NCBI GenBank assembly: GCA_003176115.1
Contig: PSRO01000059.1
Span: 1 to 37,231, forward strand
DNA: 37,231 nucleotides
DNA from: Chlamydiota bacterium
GTDB lineage: Bacteria > Chlamydiota > Chlamydiia > Chlamydiales > Rhabdochlamydiaceae
Direction of reading: 5' to 3'
Made by a program: the position numbers and the translations under genes. Positions 15,966-23,909 of the stretch are shown in pieces. The notes below the pieces were generated by a model. The model worked only from the letters and a program-made list of their open reading frames with translations. It did no database searches and had not been told where the DNA came from. Positions within the stretch are counted from its first letter, which is position 1; each line of letters opens with the position of its first letter.

Positions 15966-17773
15966 TCGAATGCTGCTTCAAAACGGGATTTTAAGACTTT
16001 TTCCGCATCGCTGAGCAAATCTCTTTTACCTTCTTTCAAAAAACGTGTGTGTGCTTTTGTCATTTTCCATTGGTTTTCTAAAGAGGGGTCAGCTTCTGTT
16101 GCATCAACAAAGGAGATGGTTTTTTTTATAGCGATCCATTGACGGTGTTGCTTGCCTTGGATGGATAGTTCAAATGCACAAGGGTCGTCTATATATCCTG
16201 TGATTGTATAAGGAGTTCCTTGGTAAAGAACCGATTGAGGAGTGGGGCTTAAGTCCACAAAAGAAGTAACGTCAGAGGGCTTAGCTGAAAGAGTAAGATG
16301 TGTCAGAAGCGGATCTTTTAAATCTAATACTAACTTAGCTAGTTTACGTGGGAAGGAAGCATGTGTATCGGAATAAACCAAAAAGCCTCCACTGCTAGTA
16401 CTCATAAGATTAAAAAAAGTCAGATCATTTTCTCTTCCTACAGCTGCTGTATGAAGTGTTATGTGACCTTGCTTATTTTCTAGCCATTTTTTCACCGTTT
16501 GTTGCTGCAGTGTGGAGTTAAACGTATTCTTACCAGCGGTTAATAAAATAGCATTACAAACGATCTCTTGTTGAGATAGATCTAAAAGCAGGCTTTCTAA
16601 GCTTTTATAAATATCAGAAGAGGAGGCTCTGCTACCAAATGTTTGCGCTTCTAAAAATTCTTCTGCCTGACGAATATTTTGTTTGGAAACTTTGAGTTTA
16701 GATGTATTAAAACAGGTGACTTTTTTATCAATGATAAAAATATTGAAGCTATCTTCTTCTTGCATACTTGCCAATGCTTTTAGAACGGCTCTTTTAAAAA
16801 CAGCAAAACGATGTCTAGGAACAGAGCTAGAGCGATCTAGAATAAAGCAGATATGTTGTTTTAGGCGATAGTGGCTTAAATCTCGTTTGGGAAAAAGTTC
16901 AACGGAAAATACATACCCTTTATCTTGAGGAGTGTAGCTCACATGTGTTTCGAAGAGGTGATTCCAATCATTAGCGATAGCAAAAGAAGGAAAGTTATAA
17001 TTTTTCAAACGAGAAACAGAAGGGATTTCAGGTAGAAAATGACGCATGACTTCCAAATTTTCTATCTTTGAAAAGCGAGCAGGAGGATTTTTCATTTGAG
17101 CAGCTATTTGATCCATCTGATTAGGGTCTGTAATAGGAGAAATATTTTTAATAGATAGATCTATTACAGGAGCTGCTAAAGGAAATGTTAGATCTTCCTT
17201 GTAGATGGTTGCGCTCATATTTTCTTTAGGTAAGGATAGTTGCTGTTTATCATTTAGAGTCTCTGATACTTGTGGTAGTAGCTGAGGAGTGAATGTTGTT
17301 TGCATTACAGGGTCGATTTCTGGTTTCTTATGTACAAAAGAATCCATCGGGTTAGCAGAAGAAGTTAAAGGAGGCTCACTTTCTAACTTTGGCAAGCAAA
17401 CGGAGGTTAGAGAGGAAGGTTCCTCTATGGAGAAAGATAGAGAGCTTCTCTTTACAAGAGACAGAGAATCCACTAATTCTAGATCAGGGGTTAGCTCAAG
17501 CGAGCGGTTAGATGAGAGTAAATCATACGGCGTTTGATAGTCTGAAGGGATCACCACAATTTGTTCAAAAACCTCTTGCAGAGTATGTTCTTTGTTCTCT
17601 TCATCTATTTGTAAAAGATGAGGATTTGATGAGGATAACCAAAAAAGTGCAGCAAGATTATGCTGTTTATGAAAAGAAAAAGAATAAAGGATACATATAC
17701 AAGCTACATGCATAGCAGGAGAGAAAAAAAGACAGGAGAGAAAAATGAAACGATTCTTTAAGGATGCTGTCAT
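15962..17773 (-). CDS. Membrane-anchored von Willebrand factor A domain protein
   Basis: This 603-residue protein has an N-terminal membrane segment (about 9-33), a long Ser/Pro-rich low-complexity linker (about 50-300) and a VWA domain at about 305-490. The MIDAS metal site motif DxSxS is intact as D313-R-S315-S-S317. A C-terminal beta-rich region and a charged helix follow. Most of the protein should be extracytoplasmic. VWA domains bind protein partners through a divalent metal. The start overlaps the end of the upstream TPR gene by 4 bases, and its own end overlaps rsmD by 4. The pairing of a membrane VWA protein with a TPR protein recalls Bat-type (Bacteroides aerotolerance) operons, but orthology is not shown. 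Confidence 0.85.
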   Translation of the reverse strand: MTASLKNRFIFLSCLFFSPAMHVACICILYSFSFHKQHNLAALFWLSSSNPHLLQIDEENKEHTLQEVFEQIVVIPSDYQTPYDLLSSNRSLELTPDLELVDSLSLVKRSSLSFSIEEPSSLTSVCLPKLESEPPLTSSANPMDSFVHKKPEIDPVMQTTFTPQLLPQVSETLNDKQQLSLPKENMSATIYKEDLTFPLAAPVIDLSIKNISPITDPNQMDQIAAQMKNPPARFSKIENLEVMRHFLPEIPSVSRLKNYNFPSFAIANDWNHLFETHVSYTPQDKGYVFSVELFPKRDLSHYRLKQHICFILDRSSSVPRHRFAVFKRAVLKALASMQEEDSFNIFIIDKKVTCFNTSKLKVSKQNIRQAEEFLEAQTFGSRASSSDIYKSLESLLLDLSQQEIVCNAILLTAGKNTFNSTLQQQTVKKWLENKQGHITLHTAAVGRENDLTFFNLMSTSSGGFLVYSDTHASFPRKLAKLVLDLKDPLLTHLTLSAKPSDVTSFVDLSPTPQSVLYQGTPYTITGYIDDPCAFELSIQGKQHRQWIAIKKTISFVDATEADPSLENQWKMTKAHTRFLKEGKRDLLSDAEKVLKSRFEAAFE

Positions 17774-20460
17774 AAAATATCTTGTAGAGCCTCCTTGCTC
17801 AATTGCACTCTCATTTGTAATGAGTCATGTAGGCCTTTTGCTTCTAATTCATCGAGTCTGGCAAGAGCGTGTTTTTTTAATTTTTGATAAATGTTCTTAC
17901 GTTGATTCTTTCTAGCTAGTTGAGCCTTTATAGAGATTATCTCTAAATCGATGAAGCTTAAATAATCTTGATACAAGTGCATTTTATCTGGAAAAAGATC
18001 TTGTGTCGAGAGATAGTGTTGAACAGAGAGATCCTCTGCTAGAGAAAAATCATCTCTCATCTGCAAAAGCAATTCTAATTTCTTTTCTAAAGGATTAGAA
18101 GATATACAAGTTTTTACTTCGATATATTCCAAGGCAGCTTCCAAATGCAGTGGTTCTGATAAAAGTTTTTTTCTAATCTGTACTTCTTTTAATGCATCGC
18201 AAATAGCTATCACATCTGTAGAGCCTTCTTGTCTTTCTTGAGAAGGGAGTAGAGAAAATTGCAATCGTGCTTTCTCTAGAAGAGCAGCGCTTCCATAATA
18301 AGACGATACGTGTTTGGAAGAGTCAATCAGGTTATCATACACTTTAATTGCTTCTTCGTAGCGTTTTTGCTCTTGATAGGAAGTAGCTAGTTCAAAAAGC
18401 ACTCTTCTTTGCCATTTCCATTCTATTGAAGAGAGCTCTTTTTGCTTCTGTGCTAGAAAACTTAAGAGGGGGGCTTTTTTTATCTTTTCTCCAAGGTAAT
18501 CGTATAAAGCGCAAAGCTTTAATACCGCTAATTCTAACCAAGATTCAACAGGTAGGGCGCTATGATCGAGAAGTTTTTCAAAAGAGATTTTAGCTCGTTT
18601 AGCATAAAAATGTTTTTTTTCTTTTTCTGCAACTGCAAATTGTTGATAGTAAAAGTGAGCCAGCCAATCGAGGTTATTTAACTCCACTGGCTCATCTATA
18701 TTGGCAAACAGACAATTTGCTGCTTTTAAAAAAAGAGCCTCGCTTAGGTTTTCTTGTGCTGCGGATAGATACAAATTGTAAAGCTTACGATTGCAAATGC
18801 GTCCGTGTGCAGATTTAGGATCAGCTAGTGCCTTCTCAAAGTTTTCCGCTATTTGAAGAGCCTCTATATGCAAATGTTCTTGACACAGAGCTGTGAATAG
18901 GTATGTGTCAGATGAGCTCCCATATTGTTCTACATATTTTTCACATGCATCAAGAGATTTTTGATACTGTTTTTGTTCAAATAAGGATTGAATGAGCAAC
19001 CAATACATTTTTTGTTTTTCTTCATCAGAAAAAAGCCCTTCTTTCTCCAAAGCCTTTGTTGCGTAAGTGATGAATACAGCCTGTTTTGTAGAGGATAGAT
19101 CTAGGGGAGACTGTTTTACATCCTGCATGCAACAATTTAAAAGCTGACGCCATGCTTGCTTTGTATAAATAGAATGGGGGAAGTCTTCTAAAAATACTAA
19201 AATTTTCTGAATGGCTTGGCTTAAATTTTGTTCATGAATCGCACAAAGAGCCTGCTCGTAAATCAAAGTTTCTTTTTGTGGATGATCGGGAGATAGTTCT
19301 AAGAGTTTTTGTGCATACTCAGCCATTTTCCTCCAGTTTTTATCCTGTTTACATAGCTGGATATACATCAAAATGAGATCTAATGTTTGCGTATCTTGAG
19401 TGAAAGAGTGTGTTAAGTATTCAAGGTTTTTTTCTAAAAGAGACCAGTTTTTAGTAATTTTTGCGCAGGAAATCAAGGTGATGATAGCACTTTTTTCGTA
19501 AGAGGTATCTATATTTGGACTCTCAAGAAATTGCACAAGAAAAAAAATCGCTTGATCGGGATTGTTGGTTTGATACAGACTTTTGCCTGTATAATAGGAA
19601 ATCAAAGGATCTGAAACGATGAGATCGCTCAGTTTCTCACGCATGATAAGGAGTTTGCTATACTCTTTTTGTTGAAAGAGTATTTGTAACAATAGATGAG
19701 CTGCTTGAGAGCCCTTTTCCTTTTTTAAAGCGCAGACCTTTTCTAAGTTCTCAATGGCTTTATTCGGGTCTATTTTCATTTGTAAATAGCCTGCTTGAAA
19801 CAAGTACTGCTCTTTATTTTCAGAGTCTTTTTCCGCTAGCATGAGATAGAGATTAGCTGCTTGGATCGGATTCTCTAAAAGAACATTAATGTGAGCTAGC
19901 GAATAGAGGGAATCACAAACATAGCGTGTGCTAAGCAGTCTTTTATACTCAGATTCAGCTTGTAAAAGTACTTCTTTTTTATGAGAAGAATCTTCGATCT
20001 TTAGCGCGGTTTGCATCAAGGCCTCTGCAAAAGCAAAGCGCGTTGTATCTAATTGTTCTTTAGTTGTGCTAGCATGTTTCATTACATGGGGAGCTTGGGC
20101 GATTACCTCCTTCCATAAACCTAACTGGTAGAGGCAATAGACATGGTGAAAGAAACTGGTTTGCGATTTTTTTTCCAAAGGGATTTTTTGATAAAAATTT
20201 ATGGCGGCTAGGTAATTTTTCTCTTTTACAAAAAGGTCAGCTAGCATTGCATATAATTGTTCTTTAAAAACAGTTGTTGGGTAGGTTTCTAAAAATTGAT
20301 AGATTCGTTCTTTAGCTAAGGTATATTCTTGCTCTTTCCAATAATCAGCAATTTGTCTAAGCTCAATACTTTCTCTAAAGACAGGATCATCTGGATCTGC
20401 GTGTAGACAACTTAAGGCCAGTAAAGCAATCGATGATAGAAAAAGAGTATTTCTTTTCAC
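17770..20460 (-). CDS. Exported TPR-repeat protein
   Basis: This 896-residue protein is made largely of tetratricopeptide-like helical repeats (for example the stretch beginning YLAAINFYQKIP, and YEEAIKVYDNLI near the C-terminus). A Sec signal peptide (VKRNTLFLSSIALLALSCLHA) precedes the mature part. I place the start at GTG 20460: GGGAG lies 8 bases upstream, the signal peptide begins there, and a promoter maps its transcript start to about 20484. The longer frame from TTG 20508 would begin upstream of that transcript. A periplasmic protein-interaction role with the coupled VWA protein is inferred. Confidence 0.85.
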   Translation of the reverse strand: MKRNTLFLSSIALLALSCLHADPDDPVFRESIELRQIADYWKEQEYTLAKERIYQFLETYPTTVFKEQLYAMLADLFVKEKNYLAAINFYQKIPLEKKSQTSFFHHVYCLYQLGLWKEVIAQAPHVMKHASTTKEQLDTTRFAFAEALMQTALKIEDSSHKKEVLLQAESEYKRLLSTRYVCDSLYSLAHINVLLENPIQAANLYLMLAEKDSENKEQYLFQAGYLQMKIDPNKAIENLEKVCALKKEKGSQAAHLLLQILFQQKEYSKLLIMREKLSDLIVSDPLISYYTGKSLYQTNNPDQAIFFLVQFLESPNIDTSYEKSAIITLISCAKITKNWSLLEKNLEYLTHSFTQDTQTLDLILMYIQLCKQDKNWRKMAEYAQKLLELSPDHPQKETLIYEQALCAIHEQNLSQAIQKILVFLEDFPHSIYTKQAWRQLLNCCMQDVKQSPLDLSSTKQAVFITYATKALEKEGLFSDEEKQKMYWLLIQSLFEQKQYQKSLDACEKYVEQYGSSSDTYLFTALCQEHLHIEALQIAENFEKALADPKSAHGRICNRKLYNLYLSAAQENLSEALFLKAANCLFANIDEPVELNNLDWLAHFYYQQFAVAEKEKKHFYAKRAKISFEKLLDHSALPVESWLELAVLKLCALYDYLGEKIKKAPLLSFLAQKQKELSSIEWKWQRRVLFELATSYQEQKRYEEAIKVYDNLIDSSKHVSSYYGSAALLEKARLQFSLLPSQERQEGSTDVIAICDALKEVQIRKKLLSEPLHLEAALEYIEVKTCISSNPLEKKLELLLQMRDDFSLAEDLSVQHYLSTQDLFPDKMHLYQDYLSFIDLEIISIKAQLARKNQRKNIYQKLKKHALARLDELEAKGLHDSLQMRVQLSKEALQDIL

Positions 20461-20490
20461 GCAGTTTTCTCCCACTTGAATTTTTTTTAA

Positions 20491-20518
20491 ATTATATTCA
20501 CGATACAATATTCTTCAA
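20491..20518 (-). promoter_or_regulatory. Promoter of the TPR-VWA-rsmD operon
   Basis: On the minus strand TTGAAG (plus 20513-20518) is followed after 16 bases by a perfect TATAAT (plus 20491-20496). The predicted transcript start near 20484 leaves a 24-base leader with a GGGAG site before GTG 20460. Confidence 0.6.
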
Positions 20519-20580
20519 ATGTTGAACAAAAAAACATTTTTTCTGCAAACGCATTTGCCACCTATTTTTTTCGGAGGAAT

Positions 20581-21507
20581 ATGGGAATACAATTGATGTT
20601 ATTAGCCTCGTTTTTTGTAGCGATCAGTAACTTTTTTATGCGTCGTAGCATTGATTCAGGAGGTTCTACTAAAGGATTTCTGATGATTATGCTAAGTGTG
20701 ATTTCCCTTATTGCCGTTTTCCTTAATCCCATTCGCATGGCAGATTTTTCCTGGAGCTATTCCATAGCTTTATTTGCTGTAATTGCGGGGATTATTCTTT
20801 CTATTATGCTTACATCACTTGGTAAAACTTTAGAATCAGGCCCTCCTGGGCTCACTTTTGCTATCTTAAACACTTCTACGGTCTTACCCATGGTAGCGAT
20901 GGTGCTTTTATTTGGAAGTAAATTTGGTTATTTTTACACAATGTGGAATGCTTTTGGCTCCATTCTCATGGTGATTGGGCTATTTTGGGCAGGCTGTAGC
21001 GCGATGAGATCTTTTTATTTTCAAAAATGGCTCATTTTTATGGCAGCCACTTTTTTCTTACATATTTTATTTTTATTGTTTTTTCAATGGCGCGCTCTTT
21101 GTATTAATTTTCCTGAGGAAAGAGGACTTTTTTTCCCTTTTGAAAATAGTGAAGCGTGTTGCCAATGGTTTATGCCTATCATGTATGCTACAGCGGCTCT
21201 TCTTCAAACTTGCCTGTATTTTAAAACAAGGATTAAAGCTCTTACCTTCTTAGAATTACAATATGGCATTTATGGAGGACTTACCAATGGAGTTGGTACA
21301 TTTTTTATGATTTTATCAACAGAGGCTTCTACCTCTTTAGAACATGCGGCTATTTTTCCTGTGTTTGCCATTACAGTGATTATTTTTTGTAATTTATGGG
21401 GTAAATGGTTTTATCGCGAAAAAGTCAATTGGATGGCGAATGGTCTTTGCCTATTAGGCATTTTAATCGGTTCATTGGATTGGAAAACGCTATTAGCTAC
21501 AAGCTAA
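20581..21507 (+). CDS. DMT-superfamily transporter-like membrane protein
   Basis: This 308-residue protein has about ten transmembrane helices and very short loops, in an EamA/DMT-like arrangement of two halves. It begins MGIQLMLLASFFVAISNFFM, carries a conserved-looking GPPGLTFAILNTSTVLPMVA stretch in the first half, and ends WLFxREKVNW-like (FYREKVNWMANGLCLLGILIG), typical of DMT permeases. The substrate cannot be told from sequence. GGAGG (20573-20577) is only 3 bases from the ATG, a short spacing. It is transcribed divergently from the TPR operon and overlaps the convergent TPR gene by 11 bases. Confidence 0.75.
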   Translation: MGIQLMLLASFFVAISNFFMRRSIDSGGSTKGFLMIMLSVISLIAVFLNPIRMADFSWSYSIALFAVIAGIILSIMLTSLGKTLESGPPGLTFAILNTSTVLPMVAMVLLFGSKFGYFYTMWNAFGSILMVIGLFWAGCSAMRSFYFQKWLIFMAATFFLHILFLLFFQWRALCINFPEERGLFFPFENSEACCQWFMPIMYATAALLQTCLYFKTRIKALTFLELQYGIYGGLTNGVGTFFMILSTEASTSLEHAAIFPVFAITVIIFCNLWGKWFYREKVNWMANGLCLLGILIGSLDWKTLLATS

Positions 21508-22516
21508 AAGAGCCGTATTGAGAAAGAAGCTCAATGGCTGCTTGTTCACTGATTTGCTTGAGTTTTTCATAAAGCTGCAGACCTTTAGCACTTGCACCAT
21601 TTTGAAAATAAAGAGTTCCCAAACGAAGAAGGATCTGCTCTTCTTTTTCTACAACAGCTAGCACTTTCTCATAGTGTTCGATCTCTTTTAAAGGTTCATC
21701 TAAACTGTGGTAAATCCCTGCTAACTGTACATGTACCCAAGGATCTTCTGGAGAATAAGCGTCTAAAATGTGAAACTCTTCAATAGCGCGATAACAAGAT
21801 TTGGTAAACTTGGTTTGCAATTCTTCAGAAGCGTATTCAGGAGAGATCCAAGGCAATTTTTTCTCATGAGCTTTATCAGGATGGCAGTACAGGTTTGCTA
21901 GTTCAAGATAGGCTTTGCCAAGGCCCGCATGGGCTTGTAGATCTGTTGGGTAGAGTTTTACGTATTCTATATGTTGCTCTATAATCGAAAGCAGGATTTT
22001 TTCTTTCATCAAATAGAGATCCTTCCAATGCATCCATACACTAAATTTCTCTAGTAAAGAAGTGATGGCCTTTGATTGTAAGGGTAGAGAGTAATATTGG
22101 GCCTCCTGGTAGGAAAAAGTATTTAAGAAGATATGCAATGCTTGAGAGAGAAAGAGATGGTATTCTGCTAAATCATGAGAAGAGGAGATATGATGAATAC
22201 AATCTTGGATAAATTGATTGTGCATATCTTGCATTTGTTGTGGCTTCTTGGCTTGAAAATAAAAATGCAGCATGAAATAGGAAAATGTGGTTAGAAAAAT
22301 CCCTGCTAAGGTGAATGCAATGACAGCGGGCTTGATAAGGAACGTAAAAAATAGCACTAAAATGGACAGTTCTATAAGAGTAATCAGAAAAAAAATAATA
22401 TGGAAAAAAGCATATTGGCGGATGATGCTTTTAAAGCTCTCTTGATACTCTGAACATAGTTTTGCTATTTCTGTATGTAATTCGTAATCAGAGTGTATAT
22501 TTTGTGTAGTTGTCAT
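21497..22516 (-). CDS. Membrane-anchored TPR protein
   Basis: This 339-residue protein has two adjacent membrane helices (about 37-61 and 63-87) in the N-terminal third. A helical domain with TPR-like units follows (for example the stretches around AHAGLGKAYLELANLY and VHVQLAGIYHSL, about 190-325), likely cytoplasmic. I choose the ATG at 22516 (MTTTQNIHSDYEL) rather than an upstream TTG at 22543, because the best promoter places the transcript start between them. No strong ribosome binding site is visible. The function is unknown, and the TPR units suggest protein binding at the inner membrane. Its last 11 bases overlap the convergent transporter gene. Confidence 0.75.
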   Translation of the reverse strand: MTTTQNIHSDYELHTEIAKLCSEYQESFKSIIRQYAFFHIIFFLITLIELSILVLFFTFLIKPAVIAFTLAGIFLTTFSYFMLHFYFQAKKPQQMQDMHNQFIQDCIHHISSSHDLAEYHLFLSQALHIFLNTFSYQEAQYYSLPLQSKAITSLLEKFSVWMHWKDLYLMKEKILLSIIEQHIEYVKLYPTDLQAHAGLGKAYLELANLYCHPDKAHEKKLPWISPEYASEELQTKFTKSCYRAIEEFHILDAYSPEDPWVHVQLAGIYHSLDEPLKEIEHYEKVLAVVEKEEQILLRLGTLYFQNGASAKGLQLYEKLKQISEQAAIELLSQYGSFSL

Positions 22517-22842
22517 ACATGTTTTAAGGTAAGTACATAGCAAGATTTAAACGAACCGATGGTTTTTCTCAAGGCTTTTCCTCTAGGAACGACAAAAACT
22601 ACTTAGTAACTTACTTTAGCATAGAATCATGGACATAAGCAAAATGTATCATTTGATGTTCATGCATTTATAAAGATTTTCTATTATTTTCAAATAGTTG
22701 AAAAAAACAAAAAACCTAACAACAAATCACCAAAAAGCTTCTATGGATTTTGGTTTATTAGGATAAAGCTATTGAACTGATGAATTAGTGACTATTTGCG
22801 CTTGGCTTAAGGTTTATAGAAAGAAGGGACCCCCATAAAGAA
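22517..22842. other. 326-base spacer with one promoter
   Basis: No convincing gene, tRNA or mobile element is seen. Near the left end is the promoter of the leftward TPR gene. A weak CCAAAA/TTTTGG stem (about 22730-22753) downstream of the CheD/NTAN1-like gene might act as a poor terminator, since T-rich sequence follows leftward. Confidence 0.5.
22545..22572 (-). promoter_or_regulatory. Promoter of the membrane-anchored TPR gene
   Basis: On the minus strand TTGAGA (plus 22567-22572), five of six to consensus, is followed after 16 bases by TTAAAT (plus 22545-22550). The predicted transcript start near 22538 lies 22 bases before the ATG at 22516. Confidence 0.4.
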
Positions 22843-23583
22843 TTATACTGGAAATTGATTCAGGTCGGAACTAGCTCCTTCTTCTAACACAGAAAGTGGA
22901 TGTAATTCTAGTTGTGGATAGCCAACGCTGACATGCAAGTTTGAAGGATCGACAACAATATTTCCAAATCCTGTGTTTAATTCATAGCAGGATGCCACAA
23001 AACCATAAGACGCATCATGAATATATGCGCTATCACAAATGTAGGACTTGTTTATAAATATATTGTCTTTATGCTTTGCTAAAACGGTTAATATCTTTTC
23101 TACATTGTACTTTCCCGTATCATGTCGACCGCCAATCGGGACTACTTCTTTTTCTCCTTTTGGCATACAAGATAATATATGTCGTATAGAACTTTCCTGC
23201 GATCCTGTAGTTATGTGAGCTAAAGCTGTTTTCTTTACTTCTTTATCTTGAATAATTAATGCAACACAATCTTGAACATTGGTTGTTCCAATTTTTTGAT
23301 TAGTTACAAACCCAACAAAACCCTGCCGTACATGATAAGCGCTATCATCTAGCTTGCTTTCTCTTGAAAAGAGAAAGTTATTTTTTCCTTTAATTAGATC
23401 TTCTATCTTTTCTTTTGCAGTTATTAGACAGTCAGAACCTCTTGAGGACGGCATGCTGTAAATATTGCTGTCAAAATCAACTTTCACATCAGGAAGAGGA
23501 GAGGGAAGATTTTTAACGGCGTCAAATAAGGTACCTAAAGGGCTACCTTCAGGGTAGACTCTACCACCGATATATAATGACAT
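22843..23583 (-). CDS. CheD/NTAN1-like putative amidohydrolase (deamidase)
   Basis: This 246-residue protein is counted from the ATG at 23583, which has AAGG five bases upstream. An ATG four codons earlier lacks such a site. The core TTNVQDCVALIIQD...ALAHITT carries Thr100, Cys106 and His123. The spacings Thr-6 and His+17 from Cys equal those I recall for the catalytic Thr, Cys and His of CheD glutamine deamidase. The Cys-to-His spacing also equals that of human NTAN1, the N-terminal asparagine amidohydrolase. Further NTAN1-like marks are the opening MSLYIGGRV, the segment VVPIGGRHD followed by a helix, and YGF late in the domain. No signal peptide is present and no chemotaxis gene is nearby. 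Deamidase activity is inferred. It is a single gene with its own promoter. Confidence 0.65.
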   Translation of the reverse strand: MSLYIGGRVYPEGSPLGTLFDAVKNLPSPLPDVKVDFDSNIYSMPSSRGSDCLITAKEKIEDLIKGKNNFLFSRESKLDDSAYHVRQGFVGFVTNQKIGTTNVQDCVALIIQDKEVKKTALAHITTGSQESSIRHILSCMPKGEKEVVPIGGRHDTGKYNVEKILTVLAKHKDNIFINKSYICDSAYIHDASYGFVASCYELNTGFGNIVVDPSNLHVSVGYPQLELHPLSVLEEGASSDLNQFPV

Positions 23584-23625
23584 GATTACCTTCATTTATA
23601 ATTTTGAACTTAAATTTTACCAGTA

Positions 23626-23655
23626 AGTATATATTTAAGAAAGCAAATAAATCAA
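23626..23655 (-). promoter_or_regulatory. Promoter of the CheD/NTAN1-like gene
   Basis: On the minus strand TTGATT (plus 23650-23655) is followed after 18 bases by TATACT (plus 23626-23631), a good -10. The predicted start near 23619 leaves a leader of about 36 bases. Confidence 0.45.
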
Positions 23656-23850
23656 TTTTACATTAAAATTACAGAAAAGATCACCCTTCTTTTATATTTG
23701 CAAGTAGGTATATTTATATCAAATTATACATGTGGTGTTATACTCGTTTATTTTTAAATTAAGAATTAACAAAGAAAAATTCTAGATGAAAGAACAAAGC
23801 TTATTACGGACACCTAGGAAGTATTTTTCAAAAGAGCAGCACAATGTAAT

Positions 23851-23875
23851 CTTAATTTGAAGTCAAACTAGTATA
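23851..23875 (-). repeat. 25-base dispersed repeat, copy 1
   Basis: The sequence CTTAATTTGAA, two variable bases (GT), then CAAACTAGTATA reappears in inverse orientation at 36894-36918 with AA at the variable bases: 23 of 25 positions match. It lies 35 bases before the RqcH gene. Confidence 0.6.
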
Positions 23876-23909
23876 TCTGGTCTTTAAGAATTTTCTAAAA
23901 AGAGATTCT

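Larger units (their letters stand above)
23584..23909. other. 326-base AT-rich divergent spacer with repeat copy
   Basis: This spacer holds the leftward promoter of the CheD/NTAN1-like gene, two similar motifs about 80 bases apart (AGTAAGTATATATTT near 23623 and AGTAGGTATATTTAT near 23704), and one copy of the dispersed 25-base repeat (23851-23875). A GGACACCTAGGAAG stretch near 23809 looks like an insertion-sequence end, but no transposase remnant accompanies it. No gene is seen. Confidence 0.5.

Noticed and set aside
23800-23830. GGACACCTAGGAAG stretch resembling an insertion-sequence end
   Set aside because: No transposase remnant, matching second end or target duplication was found, so it is mentioned only as context.
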